From contig CAJUDJ010000004.1 in the NCBI GenBank assembly GCA_910584985.1, forward strand, positions 34,057-98,056: a DNA stretch of 64,000 nucleotides. The letters run 5' to 3'. The translations under genes were made by a program, and so were the position numbers. Positions within the stretch are counted from its first letter, which is position 1. Every line of letters starts with the position of its first letter. This stretch comes from an uncultured Eubacterium sp. (GTDB lineage: Bacteria; Bacillota; Clostridia; Oscillospirales; Acutalibacteraceae). Shown in pieces: positions 16,060-31,000 of this stretch. The notes beneath the pieces were generated by a model that made no database searches, was not told the origin of the DNA, and was given only the letters and a program-made list of their open reading frames with translations.

Positions 16060-19000
16060 ATGGGAAAACCAAAACGGTTTAAAAAGCTACTAAGCTTTTT
16101 CCTGGCATTTTTGATGCTGATGTCTTCGCTGACAGTTGGTTTCACTGCGTTTGCTGCAAACGAACATCCTTCCAATACATATTTTAAGGATGCGGTAACG
16201 AGTATTCATCACCCGTCCAACGATGATACCAAGGATTCTGCAGACCATCTGGATGCAGTTGCAAAGTCTTTCGCCAATGGTGCGGCAGGTAATGCTTCTA
16301 ATTACCAGAGCTCGCAGAACGCGGCTGCGAAACAGCTCAGTACAAAGATGCAAAACCAAAATTTGGCAACTTATAAACCGGGCACAAACGGTTGGTCAAA
16401 CGGCATGTGGCTGGAGGATGATGACAACGGCACAATGCTTTCCGCAGTTAGCAATTACTGGAAAATCGTTTTTTCAGACTGTTTAACTGAAAACCAAAAA
16501 GCCGGCAAGGACGGTACGGCAGGTATCAATAATATTCGTAGTCAGATACGCGATCAGCTTGCAAACAAGATGGGCGGCGACTACAATACGATGATTGATG
16601 ATAAGCCGCCTTACTACACTGCGGCACTGCTTGGTTCCGGCGGCAAAGAATTAGGCACCAATCAATGGCCGACTGATTCCAGTACTGTTGCTATAGTAAA
16701 CTTGAAAGAAGCATATTATCTTTGGAATGCTTACGGTGATAACATTGATAATTTAAGCGATGTTCTTACCACAAAGTATATGTATTACTATAGAATTAAA
16801 AATTTAGGAGGCTGGAGTAAGAACTATGCGGTAGAATATTGGGCAGCTGATAAGGGCGTTGACTTTATACTTGTTAATGCAGACGAGTTAAAGGCCTTTA
16901 AAAATGTTTTTGTTGCTGATGATGGTACCAATTACTGGAACGATTTTAATAACAGGAACTTCTCCAATATCAGCGCAAGCATGCAGCTTAAGCTTGTTGA
17001 AGAATTGGAAGCCAAGTACAACCTGATTAAAACGACCAACAAAACAAAAGAATACAACTGGAATGTTACATGGAGGGAAGATCCCAATGATCCGAACAAC
17101 ATTAAAAATATTCCGGATTGTGTTGAAGGTAAATATAATTTAACTACAGATCAAGCTGCAAACGAAAAAATCTTTGCTCATTTCTTTACGAGCTATAATG
17201 ATTTCAATGCAGATTTGAATGCGTTCTATCTGTATATGGTTCAGCAGTATATTGATTCTGTAAATAAAGTTAAAGATGCACTTTACAACGCTGACGGTTC
17301 TGAAAAGAATGTTACGGACCGTAAAGAGCTTGCTATTGTAAAACAGCTTATTGCAGATGCACTGGTGGTTTACAATAATATTCCTGATTCTGTTAAGAAT
17401 AACGCAAGTGTTAAAGCAACGCTTGCCGATGCAAATGCAAGATACAATACATATAATATTCGTTTTATCAGTCTTTGGAACACGATGGTGGGTAAAACCT
17501 ATATCGAAACAGGTAAAGTTCTTGAGCCTTACGCTTCAGCCGATTATGTAATCAAGAGTGATGCGGAAGCAAAAATCATCAGAAGAACACTTGATGAAGC
17601 TGAAAGCCTGTTTGTTGATTTCCTGCCTGAAGGCACTGATTATAAAAACATCGCAAATCCTCCTTACTCTATAACAGACCCTGAGGTTACTGTTTCCAAG
17701 ATTGGCGATGCAAATACAATCTATAAGGCTGCTCTTAAAACATATGAAGAATATATGTATCGCCGTTTTCTTGAAATTGCAAGGGCAGAGTTTAAGGACT
17801 ATTTCACAAATGAGCCTCAATGGGATTCTATTACAATTCCAACGAATTTCAATATATTCAGTATTATTCCTGTAAGGTCTCAGGTTAATAAAGTTCTTTC
17901 TGCTTATGCGTCAATCGCAGACCGTTACAAAGCAACATCAAACTCAAACTTTTTTGTTGAAATTGCAAGAAGACTGAATCTGGCGTTAGAACCGTTGACC
18001 GGCAATGAGTCATTTAACAAAGATACCAGTCTTTATCAGCTTATTTATCCGATGAAGGATGTTCAGGTTGACAAAAACAACAACTTGTCCCAAGATGATG
18101 TTAATCAGCTGATTGCAAATCTGGATGCTTTCCTGGTTGGCAATGTATTCAGAAACGAATTGCTTGACGGTTACACTGCAGATCAGTTTATTGATATTCT
18201 GCTTCAGGGATTCTATGTAGATAGTAATGGTATTAAGCATTACGGTCAGAATAAAGACGGTACAACCAAAACAGAAGGCTTACTGACCGGTAAAAGCGGT
18301 AATAATATTGCCAATATGATTTTAGGTATGCTGGGTCCGCTTGTTCAGAATGCACTTAAGGATGTTAAGCTGGATACAATAGATGTAGGTATCGCCGGTC
18401 TTACATTGGTTGGTTCTGCATATGATTTGCAGCAAGGTAATGCATCGGCGAAGTTAGGTCCTATAACTGCCAAGCTTAAACCTTTCGGCTATCTTCTTGT
18501 CGGCAACCCTAAAGATGTCTGGGATTATGAACTCATTAAGGCAAACCCCGGATTTCTTGCTGCTGCTCGTGGATTGCTTCCGTATTCTACAGTATGGGAA
18601 GCAGTTGACTGGAGCGGTATTAACTGGCAGATTGACGATACACAGGAATTCTTTGAGTGGATTGGCTGTCTGCTTTCTTTGATAGACCGTATCTCCGCTG
18701 CACTTTTCTTTGACTATACTTATAAATATCATGTTCAGGCAGTTGGCGGTATGGTAGACCAGAATGTTGCGCTGGAAGGCACATTCAAGCCAAGTAACGG
18801 TTATAAGAATGTAATTCTTCCGTTCCTTGAAATTCTGGGTGTAAATACTAATGGTATTGACACTGCTACCATGAAAACACTTTCAGAAAGCAACAGATGG
18901 GATACAATTGTTAAAACCATCGGCGACAGGGTTCTTACATGGGCTAAAGAGCTTGTTACCGACAAGCCGATTTCAAAAATCGTTGAAATCCTTCCGAACC

Positions 19001-22000
19001 TTGCCTATATGCTGCTTTATGATAAGCTGACATGGGGTGTTGATTCACTTACATATACATTAACTGAACTTGGCATTAAATGGCGTGATTTATTACAGCA
19101 GCCGGATACATTTAAAATTGACTCTGATTTCTTAACAGGTCTTTTAACCGGCTTAATGGGTGAAGATTCCAAGTTCCAGCTTCCTGCACTTGACTGGGCA
19201 AAGCTGTCTTATCTTGGTGATTACACTTATAAGACAAGTGCTGATGACATGCAGCAGAAATATATTGATGCTTATGCACCTGATGTTTTAGTTTTTGTAG
19301 TATATTATCTTGCTACAATCGTAACTGAAAACGGTGATTTTCTGTGCGACCTTGTGGGCGAAGTGGAATTAGACCCGGATACAGGGCAGCCTGTGCCGAA
19401 TCCTTTAAGGGATTTAATCGGCAATGTGGTCGACACTGCATCAAAAACCGATAAATTCGGAAATGCAAGAGAATTCGGCTCTGCAATATTCAAGCTGATC
19501 AGAACATATTCTGCAGCGGATTATGACTGGAGCAAATTCAGCTGGACACAGTCTCTTGTTGATTTCAGTACAATTACTTTATTTACCAGACAGGAAGTTG
19601 TAGATTTAATTTCTTATCTTTCTGAAATGGTTAATATCCTGATTCCAAAGCTTCTTGCGGATAAAGAAACAGGAAAAGAAAAGACTCTTATGGATTTACT
19701 GAACCAGTCCGTCTTCAAGAGTTCTTTGATTGATACTTTATTTAATACAATTTACGGTCTTTTGGGCTCTGATGTAGCGCAGATGATTCTTAAGTTTGTG
19801 GAGATCAGAGACCAGCAGTATAATATTACACACAGATCCGATTCAATTGATGTTTCAATTGATACTGTAAGAGCAACGCTTAATGCAGCCGGATTCGGGG
19901 AAGTTGCAGCAAAGCTTGCAGGTAAAGATGCATATATCGGTGAAGGCTATAATGTTTTCGATGATATTCATTGCGGCGAGCTTATTGACCCGAACAAGCC
20001 TACAGGCGGAGCTTATGAGGATGACTGGAAAATTACAGATGCCAACAGGTTTAAAAAAGCCTTAACGGCAGTTTTAACTCCGTTTAACGGTGTTATCGGT
20101 GTGCTTCTTGCAGGCGGCAGCGGCAGTGTTTCTGCCGGAACAAGAGGTATGGTAACAGTTGCAAATGCAATTACAGTTGAAGGTGCAAACGGTTATGCCA
20201 ATGCACTTAAGCCTCTTTTGGATGCACTTGGCTGTGATACATATCCTGCAGCTGATTTCAACCGTCAGCCGTCAAACTCATTATCGCTGCTTATTGATAT
20301 GATTTTCAGAACAGTAGAAACATACTGTAATGATCCGCTCAATGAAATACTTGGTGCTATTCCGGGTATTGCAGCATTTATTGATAATAATGGTCTTCAG
20401 ATTATTATTTCGCAGATTATTGCACCGTTTAATAATATTTTAGGTGCTGTATGTGACCTTGCTCAGATTGATAATACCGACGGCAAGGGCAACCTTGACC
20501 ATCAGGGTTTTTTCAGATGGGCAATTTCCGAATTGATTCCTTATTTGCTTAAAATTGAATCAACAGACGAAGAAGTTACCTGGGATAATCTTCAGGACAG
20601 AATTTTAAGTCTTGTTAATCAGAAGCTTCCGTCAATTAAACTGGAAGTTGAAAATGAAAGCGGTGAAAAGGAAACACACGAATACAGGCTTACAATTCCG
20701 GAAATTAACTGGAAAGATTTGGCCGGAAGCGGATCCATGGATCCGACCGCCAACAATATTGCTGTTGAAGGCGATGATCCGGGAACACTTGTTAAGCTTG
20801 TAAGATTTATCTGGGAAGATGTTGTTGTTAAAAACAACGGAACTGTTATTACAGGTATCCTTACAGATTTACTTGGCAAAGAAACTTATGATGCAATTAT
20901 TGAGAAGGTTGATTTCTTAGGCTTCTCCGGCGATAAGATTCTTGCTATTGTAATTAAAGTGTTCAAGGGCATGGATTCCAGCTGGTATAAGGGCGAAGTT
21001 AATCCGTTTAAGGAAAATAACCTCACACTTAATCAGATTGTTACTATGATAGCCGGCACAGCTGAAGGACAGATTCCTCTGTCCCAAATCGTTTATCCAA
21101 CAGGATACGATTCTGAAAATGTTAAGAATTTTGTTACGGTTTTAACCAATGTAGCAATGTCTCTTCTTGACAATTACACGGATTTGCAGCTTATTGAAAT
21201 GCTTCAAAGCGGTCTTTATAACAGTTCTATTGTTGCTTCTCTTGCAAAGGTTATTTATCCTCTGTTTGATAATGCAACAGTAGGTTCTGTTCTTTCCATG
21301 ATTGATGTAACAAAGTTTGATACGCGTGCACTTTCCATGCTCTTTACGATAAATGGTTATAACGATGTTGCATCCATTGTTGATTTAATGATTAACGATG
21401 CTGAAGGTCTTACTTCCGCAGATTATCCGGGTGATCCGTCAGTTACCGATACAACGGCACATGCCAACTGGGTATATACTGCTCAGCTCAATGCAGACGG
21501 CACACCTGTGATTGTTAATAATAACACACAGTATGAATGGGCAAACCGATTCTGGGCCAAGGACAGCAAGGGTGCTTACATTTATGAAAATGGCAAGCAT
21601 GTTATGTCTTATTGGGAAAAAGATGAAAACGGCGCTTGGGTTTACACTGACAGTGCACAAACCATTCATAAAATCAGAGATAAAAAATTAAGCGATATCA
21701 ACTGGGATTATTGTGTTCAGGAAAAACTTTTCCACATCAATATTGAACCGACTGAAAATGAAACAGCAGAAGAGAAAGCAGCAAGAATAGCACAGATTCG
21801 CAGCAATCTTGTTAATGCTATTTCAACGGTGCTTTATCCGTTCCTTACATTTGTAGATTTCATGTTCAACAGCGGAACTATCAATATTGCAGGTGTTGCT
21901 CCTCTTGTTGGTGCAGACGGATACGGAAATGCAATTTATCCTCTTCTTAAGCTTCTTGGTGTAACTGCTAAGCATGGTCTTGTAGAACCGAATGTTTATA

Positions 22001-25000
22001 AGGAACATGCAACGAAAAATAAAACTTCACTTGTAGCAGACATTCTTTCACCACTGCTTGAAAAGCTTGATGAAATTATTGCCGGTGATGATGCAGTTGG
22101 ACCTGTAAGAGCGATTCTTGATATAATTCCTGACCTTGCAAATTTTGCAAATCAGGGTGGTATTCAGAAATTAATTTATTCGCTCCTTTTCCCAATCGGA
22201 AACTTTGTAGATAATATTTTAACTGTTATTCTTGAAGAAGAGAGCCTTATCTATGATGTTGCTCTTGATATTGTGTTTAACAGCGGTCTTATCGGCGGTT
22301 CATCCGAAAACAAGAATATATTGTCAAGCATACTTGGAAGTATCTTTGGCAATAAAGATGATACTTCAATTAAGTTTGCAACATTGCATAACAATATCTT
22401 TACACTTGCTGAAAAAGTTATTGCTTTATTAAAGGTTAATAATGTTTCGCTTAAAGCAATTAAAGATAAGTCAGGCAAAGAACTTGCACTTGAAGTAATT
22501 ATTAAAAAGCTTAATATTAACAGTCAAGAACTTGATTTAACCCTTAATATTCCGATGTTTAATCTGGAATGGGTTGCAGGCATAGGACCCGGTCGGCGCA
22601 ATGATGCTCCAATGGGTGTAAATGCTGTTAAGAAGCGCACAGATTCCTTTATGGCAATTATTCAGTATATCTGGAAAATTGTTCAGGTAAACAAGGATGC
22701 TCTTGCCGGTAATAACGGACTTCTTGCTGCACTTCTCGGCAATGCTTGGGGAACAGCTTCTCCGTTTATCTTAAGTGTTCTTGATGAAAATATTAGCGTT
22801 AATATTGATAATATCGGCACAACTGCCAATAAGGATAAGGTGGTTGCTTCTGCAAATGAAATTGTTGCAGCATTAATTCAGTTTACTGAAACAACAGATT
22901 CATCCAATCACTATGCCGATACTGCAGAAGGCTATGATGCTGATGCAGATATTTCCAAAGTAACATGGGATAAATTCTTTGAATATTCAAATTATACGGA
23001 AAGTACAAAATACGATATTGAATATCCGAAAATTCCTGCAAAAGAACTTGCTTCCGGTCAGCCAGAAGGCACAAAGTATGCTGAAGGCGATGTTGAAACA
23101 GTAGTTCAAGTGCTTACCACAATTATTCAGAAAGTATTGTCTGAATTACTCGGTACAACTGTTGAAGGGCTTGTAATTGATGCTCTTTATAAAGATAGTT
23201 TAGTTGCTCAGATATCCAAGCTTATCTGCTCTCTTGCTGATAATGCGGGTGTAGCTTCTATTCTTTCGCAGTTTGGTGTTGACTTAAGTGCCAAAGGCCT
23301 TGTTGACATGCTTGTCCGTTACGGATATGTTGAGCTTGCTGCTGAAATTCAGAAGAAAATTGATGCAAAAGGCAAGCTTTCAGAGCTTCAGTGGTTTGAC
23401 ACTTATCAAACAGATGCTAACGGCCAAGTTATTCTTGGTCCTGACGGAAATCCGTTGGTTGCTACAGAAGGCATTGCAAAATACTGGTATGTTGATTCCG
23501 GTGTTAAAGATGGTAATGATTACAACTTATTCATGGAAAAAGTTTGGAATCATTCTGATTACCACAACACCAAGTTTGAATATAATGCTGACGGCTCATT
23601 GAAAGATCCAACTGTTCTTAATGCAGGCTACCGCTTCACAAGAGCACTTGTAGTTGCTCTTTCACCGTTCAGCGGATTAATCAATGTACTCTTCAATGCA
23701 GGCACTGGTGAATATTTCGGTGCAATCGAAATCACTGGTACCCGTGGATACAGAAACGCGATCAAGCCTATTCTTGATGTTCTTGGCTGCGATACTGTAA
23801 CAAAGGAACAATTTGTTCTTGATGCTAACGGAAAGGGAACAGAAGGCGATGCTGATTACGTTGCCGGAAATGTTGATTATGTTCTTTACAACATTATCAA
23901 TCCTGTTATCTCCAGAGTTGGCGATATAATGGATGACCCGATTAACGGTGTGCTTGACATTTTAACAAGTCTTATGGCATTCGTTGATAACGGCGGTCTT
24001 CAGCGAGCAATTGAAGAATTGCTTTACCCGATTACACAGATGTTCGGGCCTATTATCAGACTTGCAACAAGAACTGTTGAAGGTTTTGAAGATTCAACAG
24101 ATATATTCTCTATTGCACTTTCGTTTGTTGACCTTGGCAAAGGCGTTACATGGGCTAACCTTCACCAGCAGGTTCCGACAATCCTGAAGAATGTTCTTAC
24201 AGTTAAAGTTTTAGACAAGAAGATTGACGGCAAGTATGTTAAGATTCTGTCAAGACAGGTTGTAGACGATCAGGATAAGGGTGATAAGAGAACAGAATAC
24301 TATTATGTTACCAATGAAAAGATTCCGAAGACTGATTCAGACGGTAATCCTGTAATTGGTCCTGATGGTGAACCTGAATATGAAAAGCATGAAGACGGTT
24401 CATTTAAATTTAAAGAAAAAATCGTTGCTGCGGGGGATGTTGAAGACATCTGCGGCATCGAAATTAACGGCGTAATTTATAATCTTAATATTGACGATAT
24501 TGAGATTAATAAGCACTTAAAGTATCTTGCTTACTGCTGGATTGATTCCAATAAGGCAGAGGGCGCTTCAACATTTGCTGCAAGAGCAGATGAAGCAGCT
24601 GCATTGACAAGAAGATCTGATGCTTTTGTTGCAATCTACAGATTTATTAGAAGTGCAATAGATGCAAATGCTGCTGATTTGATTATGCCGCTTGTTAAAA
24701 ATGCTCTTTCGGCAGAAACTTATGCAGCAGTAGACACCTATATTAATAATGTTATCACACCTACTTCAAAGGAAGGCGATAATATTCTTATCACCTTGAT
24801 CCGTGTTGCTGACGCACTGGATAATGCTCTTGGATTTGATGCTGATGATGATGCTAATAACAAGTGGCTTCCGATGCTTCAGATTACAGCCGATAAGGTT
24901 ACAACGGTTGAATATACTGCAAAAACTGCAAAGCAAGATGTAGCAAGAGCTATTGAAACCATTTATGGCACAGTTAATAATGTAATTACAGACATCCTCT

Positions 25001-28000
25001 TTAAGGATGTTGAAGGCGTTAATAACTTAAGCGATTTTGCAGTTGAAAACTTCCTGAACAATACATTACTTTCAACAATCGCAAAGGGAGTATTCTCTCT
25101 TGCCGATAATGAAACAGTTTCTAAGATTTTCAATATTCTTAATGTTTCAATGAATAAGGCATATATTGTTCAGCAGCTCAATGATTATGGCTATACTGAA
25201 CTTGCCACAAGCATTGAGGGCTACAAAGGAAAACTTGCGAATATTCCGTGGTTCACTGAAAAAACAGATGCTGAAGGCAATAAATACAGTGTTCCGAGTG
25301 ATAACTTTGGTTCCAAGTGGTATATTTCATCTAAGTATGACAGGGATGCAGATTACACGCAGCTCTTTATTGACAATGTTTGGAATCATTCCTCTATAAA
25401 GAATCCTGCATTTGCTTCTCTTACCGGAAATGACCTTAAAGCAGCTCTTGATGAAACCTATCGTTTTTCCAGAGCACTTGTAGTTGTTCTTTCACCGTTC
25501 AGCAAGCTCATTCAGGTTCTTACAACCAATGAGTTAGTTGATTTCAGCGAAGACGGCAGTGTGAAAATTCAGGGCTCTTATGGTTATACATCTGCAATTA
25601 AGCCGCTGCTTGATGCACTCGGTGTTGATTCTGTTCACAGAGAAAAATATCGTAATGATGTACAGTCAAATCCGGATTACGCTATCTACAATGTAGTTTA
25701 TCCGTTAATTGACAGAATTAACGAAATTATGCACAGACCTGTGCGTGAACTTCTTAACACACTTCCGACTCTTGCTAACTTTATACAGGTTCGCGGCATT
25801 CAGAAGTCTGTTGAAAATCTCCTTCTTCCGATTGTTTCACTTCTTGATCCTGTTGTTGATCTGATTATGGATGATTTCGGCGGAGATTCTTCAAAGGTTA
25901 AGAGTATTTATGATGTTCTTATTGAAATCTTAGATACTACTCTTCTTGATGGAGTATTTTCAAAGAATAATATTACTTGGGATAATATTCATAAAAATAT
26001 TGCAACAATAGCTAATGCGCTTATCCCAACTATTTATACAACCGAATATAACGGCAAAGTTTATGCTGCAACGCTTTCTAAGGATGAAGACGGCAATGAT
26101 GTTTACACAATCAGCGTTAAGAAGGTTAATGCAAACGATGAGCCTATTCTTGATAAAGACGGAAAAGAGCAGTATGACGAGGTTGTTATTCCGGAAAGCA
26201 AGATTGATAAAACCGAAAACGGTTTATTTATCAATGGTGTTGCTTATTCAATCACAATTCCAAATAACGATAAGATTAATGCATTCCTTGCTGATTTGGC
26301 AGGTTGCCAGGGCTTAACGGAAGTTGATTCAACATCCGGTTCATTACGTCCGGTTGGGGCTAAGACGGATACAGCTGATGTTAAGTACAGCATAACTGAT
26401 ATTCAGCCGAATGTTCTTGTAACACTTCTTAAATTCGTTTGGGATGAAGTTGTTCAGGCAAACTTCAACACATTGATTGATCCGTTATTAACAAATGTTG
26501 TTGATCCGTTGCTTAAAGACACTCTTGAAAACGGTTATTCAAAGGTTATCAGACCTTATATCGTTAAAGAGGCAGGCTGGTTCGGTAAAGACAGTCTGAA
26601 TTATGACGGTGGTGAGTTTGTTGACTTAATCATCGGCGTAGTAAACGGTCTTAATTCTTCAGACCGCCATGTAGGCAGTGAATGGACGACTATTCTTAAT
26701 AAGACTCCTGAAACAGGCCTTGTTGAATATCCGAGAATAGACACAAATGCAGATATATCAAGTGATCGTTATGAATCTGAAGATGTAAAAGCACTTATCA
26801 ATGTGATTACCAATATTGCAATGAGTGTTCTTGAATCATTCCTTAACTTCACAATTATTGGTATTCAGGAAGATAACTTATACAACAGTCAGTTTGTAGT
26901 TACACTTGCAAATGCATTCTATCCGGTATTCGATTCTGCAGCCGTTCAGAGTGTATTCGGCATTCTCGGTGTAAAGGATATTACACTTGAAAGCCTTGCA
27001 ACTGCGCTCAGAGATGCAGGCTATCCAAGAACAGCAGATTTGGTTTTGGCTCCGTTTGACGAAAATTATGAAGTTGACGGCGTTAAAGTAAACTGGGTAG
27101 AAAGAGTTGTTAAGGAAGAAAAAGACGGTCAGCTTGTTGATAAGCTCGAAAACGGCAAGCCGGTAACAGAACTTGTTAATAAGTATTGGGCTACCGAAGA
27201 AGACGGCTACACTTGGAAGCTTCTTCCGAACGGCGACCATGTAATGACTTACTGGATTGCTGATGGAAAAGGCGGTTATGAAACATATACTGCCGAAGAT
27301 GAAACAGCAGATCCTTCACATGTAGCAGGTACTTATAAGGAAAGAGCAAAACTGTTTGCTGACATCAACTGGACTCCGTGTGTTGAAGGCAAGTTCTTCA
27401 ATATCCAGACAAATCCGGCTGATGGAGAAGAACAGTGGCGTGAAAATCTGGTTACGGCAGTTTCAACCATTCTTTATCCGTTAAACGACCTTCTTGATTT
27501 CGTTCTTAACGGCGGCGAATTAACCATCGGCGGCGTTGCAAGCTTCAGAGGTTCAAACGGATATGAAAATGCAATCTATCCGCTTCTTCAGGTTCTTGGC
27601 TGCTCAGCAGACAGAAACGGTCTTGTAACACCTGAACAGTATTCACAGAATATTAAGGATAACGGAAGATATCATCTTTCACGCGATATTCTTGCTCCTC
27701 TGTTCTCCAGACTGAATAATATTCTTCGCGGCTCTGATGAAAACACAGGAAAGATCGGCCCTGTAAGAGCTCTTCTTAATATTGTTCCGAACCTTGCTCT
27801 CTTTGTAGAAGAAGGCGGCGTTCAGAAGCTTGTTGAAGAACTTATCTATCCTATCGGCAATCTTGCTGATACAATCGTAGGTGTTCTTTCAAAGGATAAG
27901 TCCTCATTATTTAATGTTGTATTTGATTCCTTTGTAACACCTGATGCAATGGGATTTGAAGGCACAGGCATTACAGACAGAATTATCGAAAAGATACTGA

Positions 28001-31000
28001 AAGCTATATTTGATCCTGCCGAAAAGACCGATGCAGACCTTCAGTGGTCAAATGCACATAAACATATCTTTGATATCGTTGCAGGTTTCGTTAAGGAAGA
28101 TAAAGACGATTCCAACAAGGTTTATCTTTCCGTTGATAAAGACGGCAAGCTGGAGATAAATAATATCACCATTGCTATTGAAGCACAGAAAAATGAAAAT
28201 GGAATTGAAACGCATCCTGCAATCGATGTTAAACTTCCTGCAATTAAGATTGATGATATTAATGTTCTTCTTAATAATCTTTCAAGGCTCGGCGCTCCGA
28301 TTCCTTGGGGAACGGATAACAGCCTTGGTCCGGTTGGAACACAGAGAAGAACAGATGCTTTCGTAATTCTCTGGAATTATATCTGGGGTGTTGTTGAAAA
28401 GAATCCTGGTGTACGCACCACACTTATTGATGATATTCTTGCTCCGCTTCTCGGAGAGGATACATTCAAGCTTGTAGGCGATTACATCAGCAACATTCTC
28501 AGCCGCACATCAGAAGATGTTCTTTCAGCATTTATTGCTGTAACAAAGGCACTTGATACCAGCGATATTGATGTAAGCGAAACATGGGAAAATTACTTTA
28601 CCGGCAAACTTGCAGGCATAACTTCGCCATCTCCGGTTCAGTATCCTGTTAAAAATTACGGTGAAACAATAGCAGACAATGAGCTTTATACACGCGATGA
28701 TGTAGGAAAGGTAGTTCATACCATTTCAGGCATTGCACAGAGCGCACTTGCTGCTGCAACGGGCAACACATTGTCTGATCTGTCAGTAGATCTTCTTTAC
28801 AATACAAAGCTTGTTGCTACAATTTCACAGGCAATATGCGCAATAGCTGATAACAAAATTGCACAGGCATTCCTGCCGCTTCTTGATGTTGATTTGTCAA
28901 TAGACGGTATTGAAACAAAGCTTCGTAATTACGGATATGTTGAGATTGCTGATAAAGTAGCAGCGCTGAAATCAACTACACCGGGTGTACAGGATGATGG
29001 CCTCTCAACGCTTGATTGGTTTGTTCAGGATAAAGATGACAAAGGCAATCTTATCTTTGAAGAGGATGGAAAAACACCTGTAATGGTTCCGTCTGAGCTT
29101 GCAGAAAAATGGTATGTTGAAGATGCAGACCTATTTATTACCAACGTATGGAATAATAGTACTGTTAAGAATCCAAACATGGATCCGTCAGGTTCAGATA
29201 TTGATGCGAACTACAGATTTACAAGAGCTCTTGTTGTTGCAGTTTCTCCGTTCAGCAGCATTATCAACACATTGTTCAATGCCGACAAATCAACTATATT
29301 CGGCGAAATTGAACTCACGGGTACACGCGGTTACAGAAATGCTGTTAAGCCGCTTCTTGAAGCACTCGGAACAAATCCGATGTCAAAGAACGATTTCGTT
29401 GCTTATGCGAACGGGGGTACTCTTGATGACGGAAGAACCGTTACGGGAAATAAGGATTATGTAATTTACAACATTGTAAATCCAATCCTTTCAAAGATTA
29501 ATTCACTTATCGGCAACCCGGGTAATGAACTCTTCGGCACAATCGCTTCTCTTGGAGCATTCCTCAGTGATGAAGCTTTTGCAGGAAAGGGCAATCTTCA
29601 GAGTGCTGTTGAATATCTTCTTGCTCCTATTCTTAAGATGGTGGATCCGATTGTCAAACTCGCAAGCGATGATGATTTGTTCACAATTATCTTTAATGTC
29701 CTGGGTATTTATCATCACGATAAGGATGGCAAAAACGAAACCCTTGTAACATGGAATAATATCCATCAGCATCTGTTTGATGTTGTTGCACACGTCCTTC
29801 GTTATGATGATAAGAATAAGGATAAGCTTTACATGACGACGCTGGGTAAGCAGCTTTATGTAAACAACATTATAATAAACGATAAGAAATATACACTTAC
29901 CATACCTGAATACGATTTATCCAAATTAAAGGACTGCACGGTTGAATCCGAAACAGCAAAGAGAGCATCCGATGCGTTCGTAACCGTATTCAGATACATT
30001 AGAAGCATTCTGAATGCAAATTCTATTCAGAAAAACAGTGATGGATCCTTTGTAGGGGACGGAGATACCTATAGGCTTGATGACAATGCATTTATCCCGG
30101 CATTGATTAATGATTTATTGAAAAATGCGGATCTCTATGCAAAGCTTAAGCCGTATCTTCAGAATGTTCTCGGCTCACAGGAAGATGAAATTCTGATTAC
30201 AGTAATCAGAATTTTTGAGGGAATTAATTCTTCTGCTCTTGAAACTGATCTTGGTAAGATTGCTCAGGAATGGGCAGATAAGCTTGAGCTTAGCGGAACA
30301 CCAGCTGATGTAAATTACAACGGCTTAGAGGTAAGCGAAGTAACAAGTGCTATCAAGACTCTCAGAGATTCGGTTCATAATGCACTTGCTGCTTATGCTC
30401 CTGAAATTGATATAGAGAACTTTACATCAACAAACCTTTATAAGGACAGCATTCCGCATATGCTTGCAAGCGTTATCTTCCCGCTTGGTGATAACCCAAC
30501 TCTTGCAGCACTGCTTAGCATCCTTCATATTGATGTAACCAGACAGCATATTATCGCACAGCTTGATAAGTACGGTTATAAAGATCTTTCTGCATTAATT
30601 CAGGCAGTTCCTGAAGATGAAAAGCTTGCCGACAGTATTCCGTGGACCGTTAAATCCACAGATGAAAACGGCAATGAAATCACAATTCAGAATCCTGATA
30701 TTGCTAAGCTTTGGTATGTAGAAGACGAAACAGGCTTCAATGATAAGGTATGGAAAGATAGTCCGTTCAAGAATGATGAAGTATTAAACGGAAATCAGGC
30801 ACTTGATAAGCAGTATCGTTTCACAAGATCACTTGTTGTTGTTCTTTCACCGTTCACTGAACTCTTAGGTGTGCTTTTACAGCAGAAAGATCTGATGATC
30901 TTTGATGATCCGCATACCGGTGTAGACGGCCACGATGATGTTGTTCTCAGAGGTGAATACGGCTATTCAAATGCAGTTAAACCTCTTCTTGAGGCTCTTG

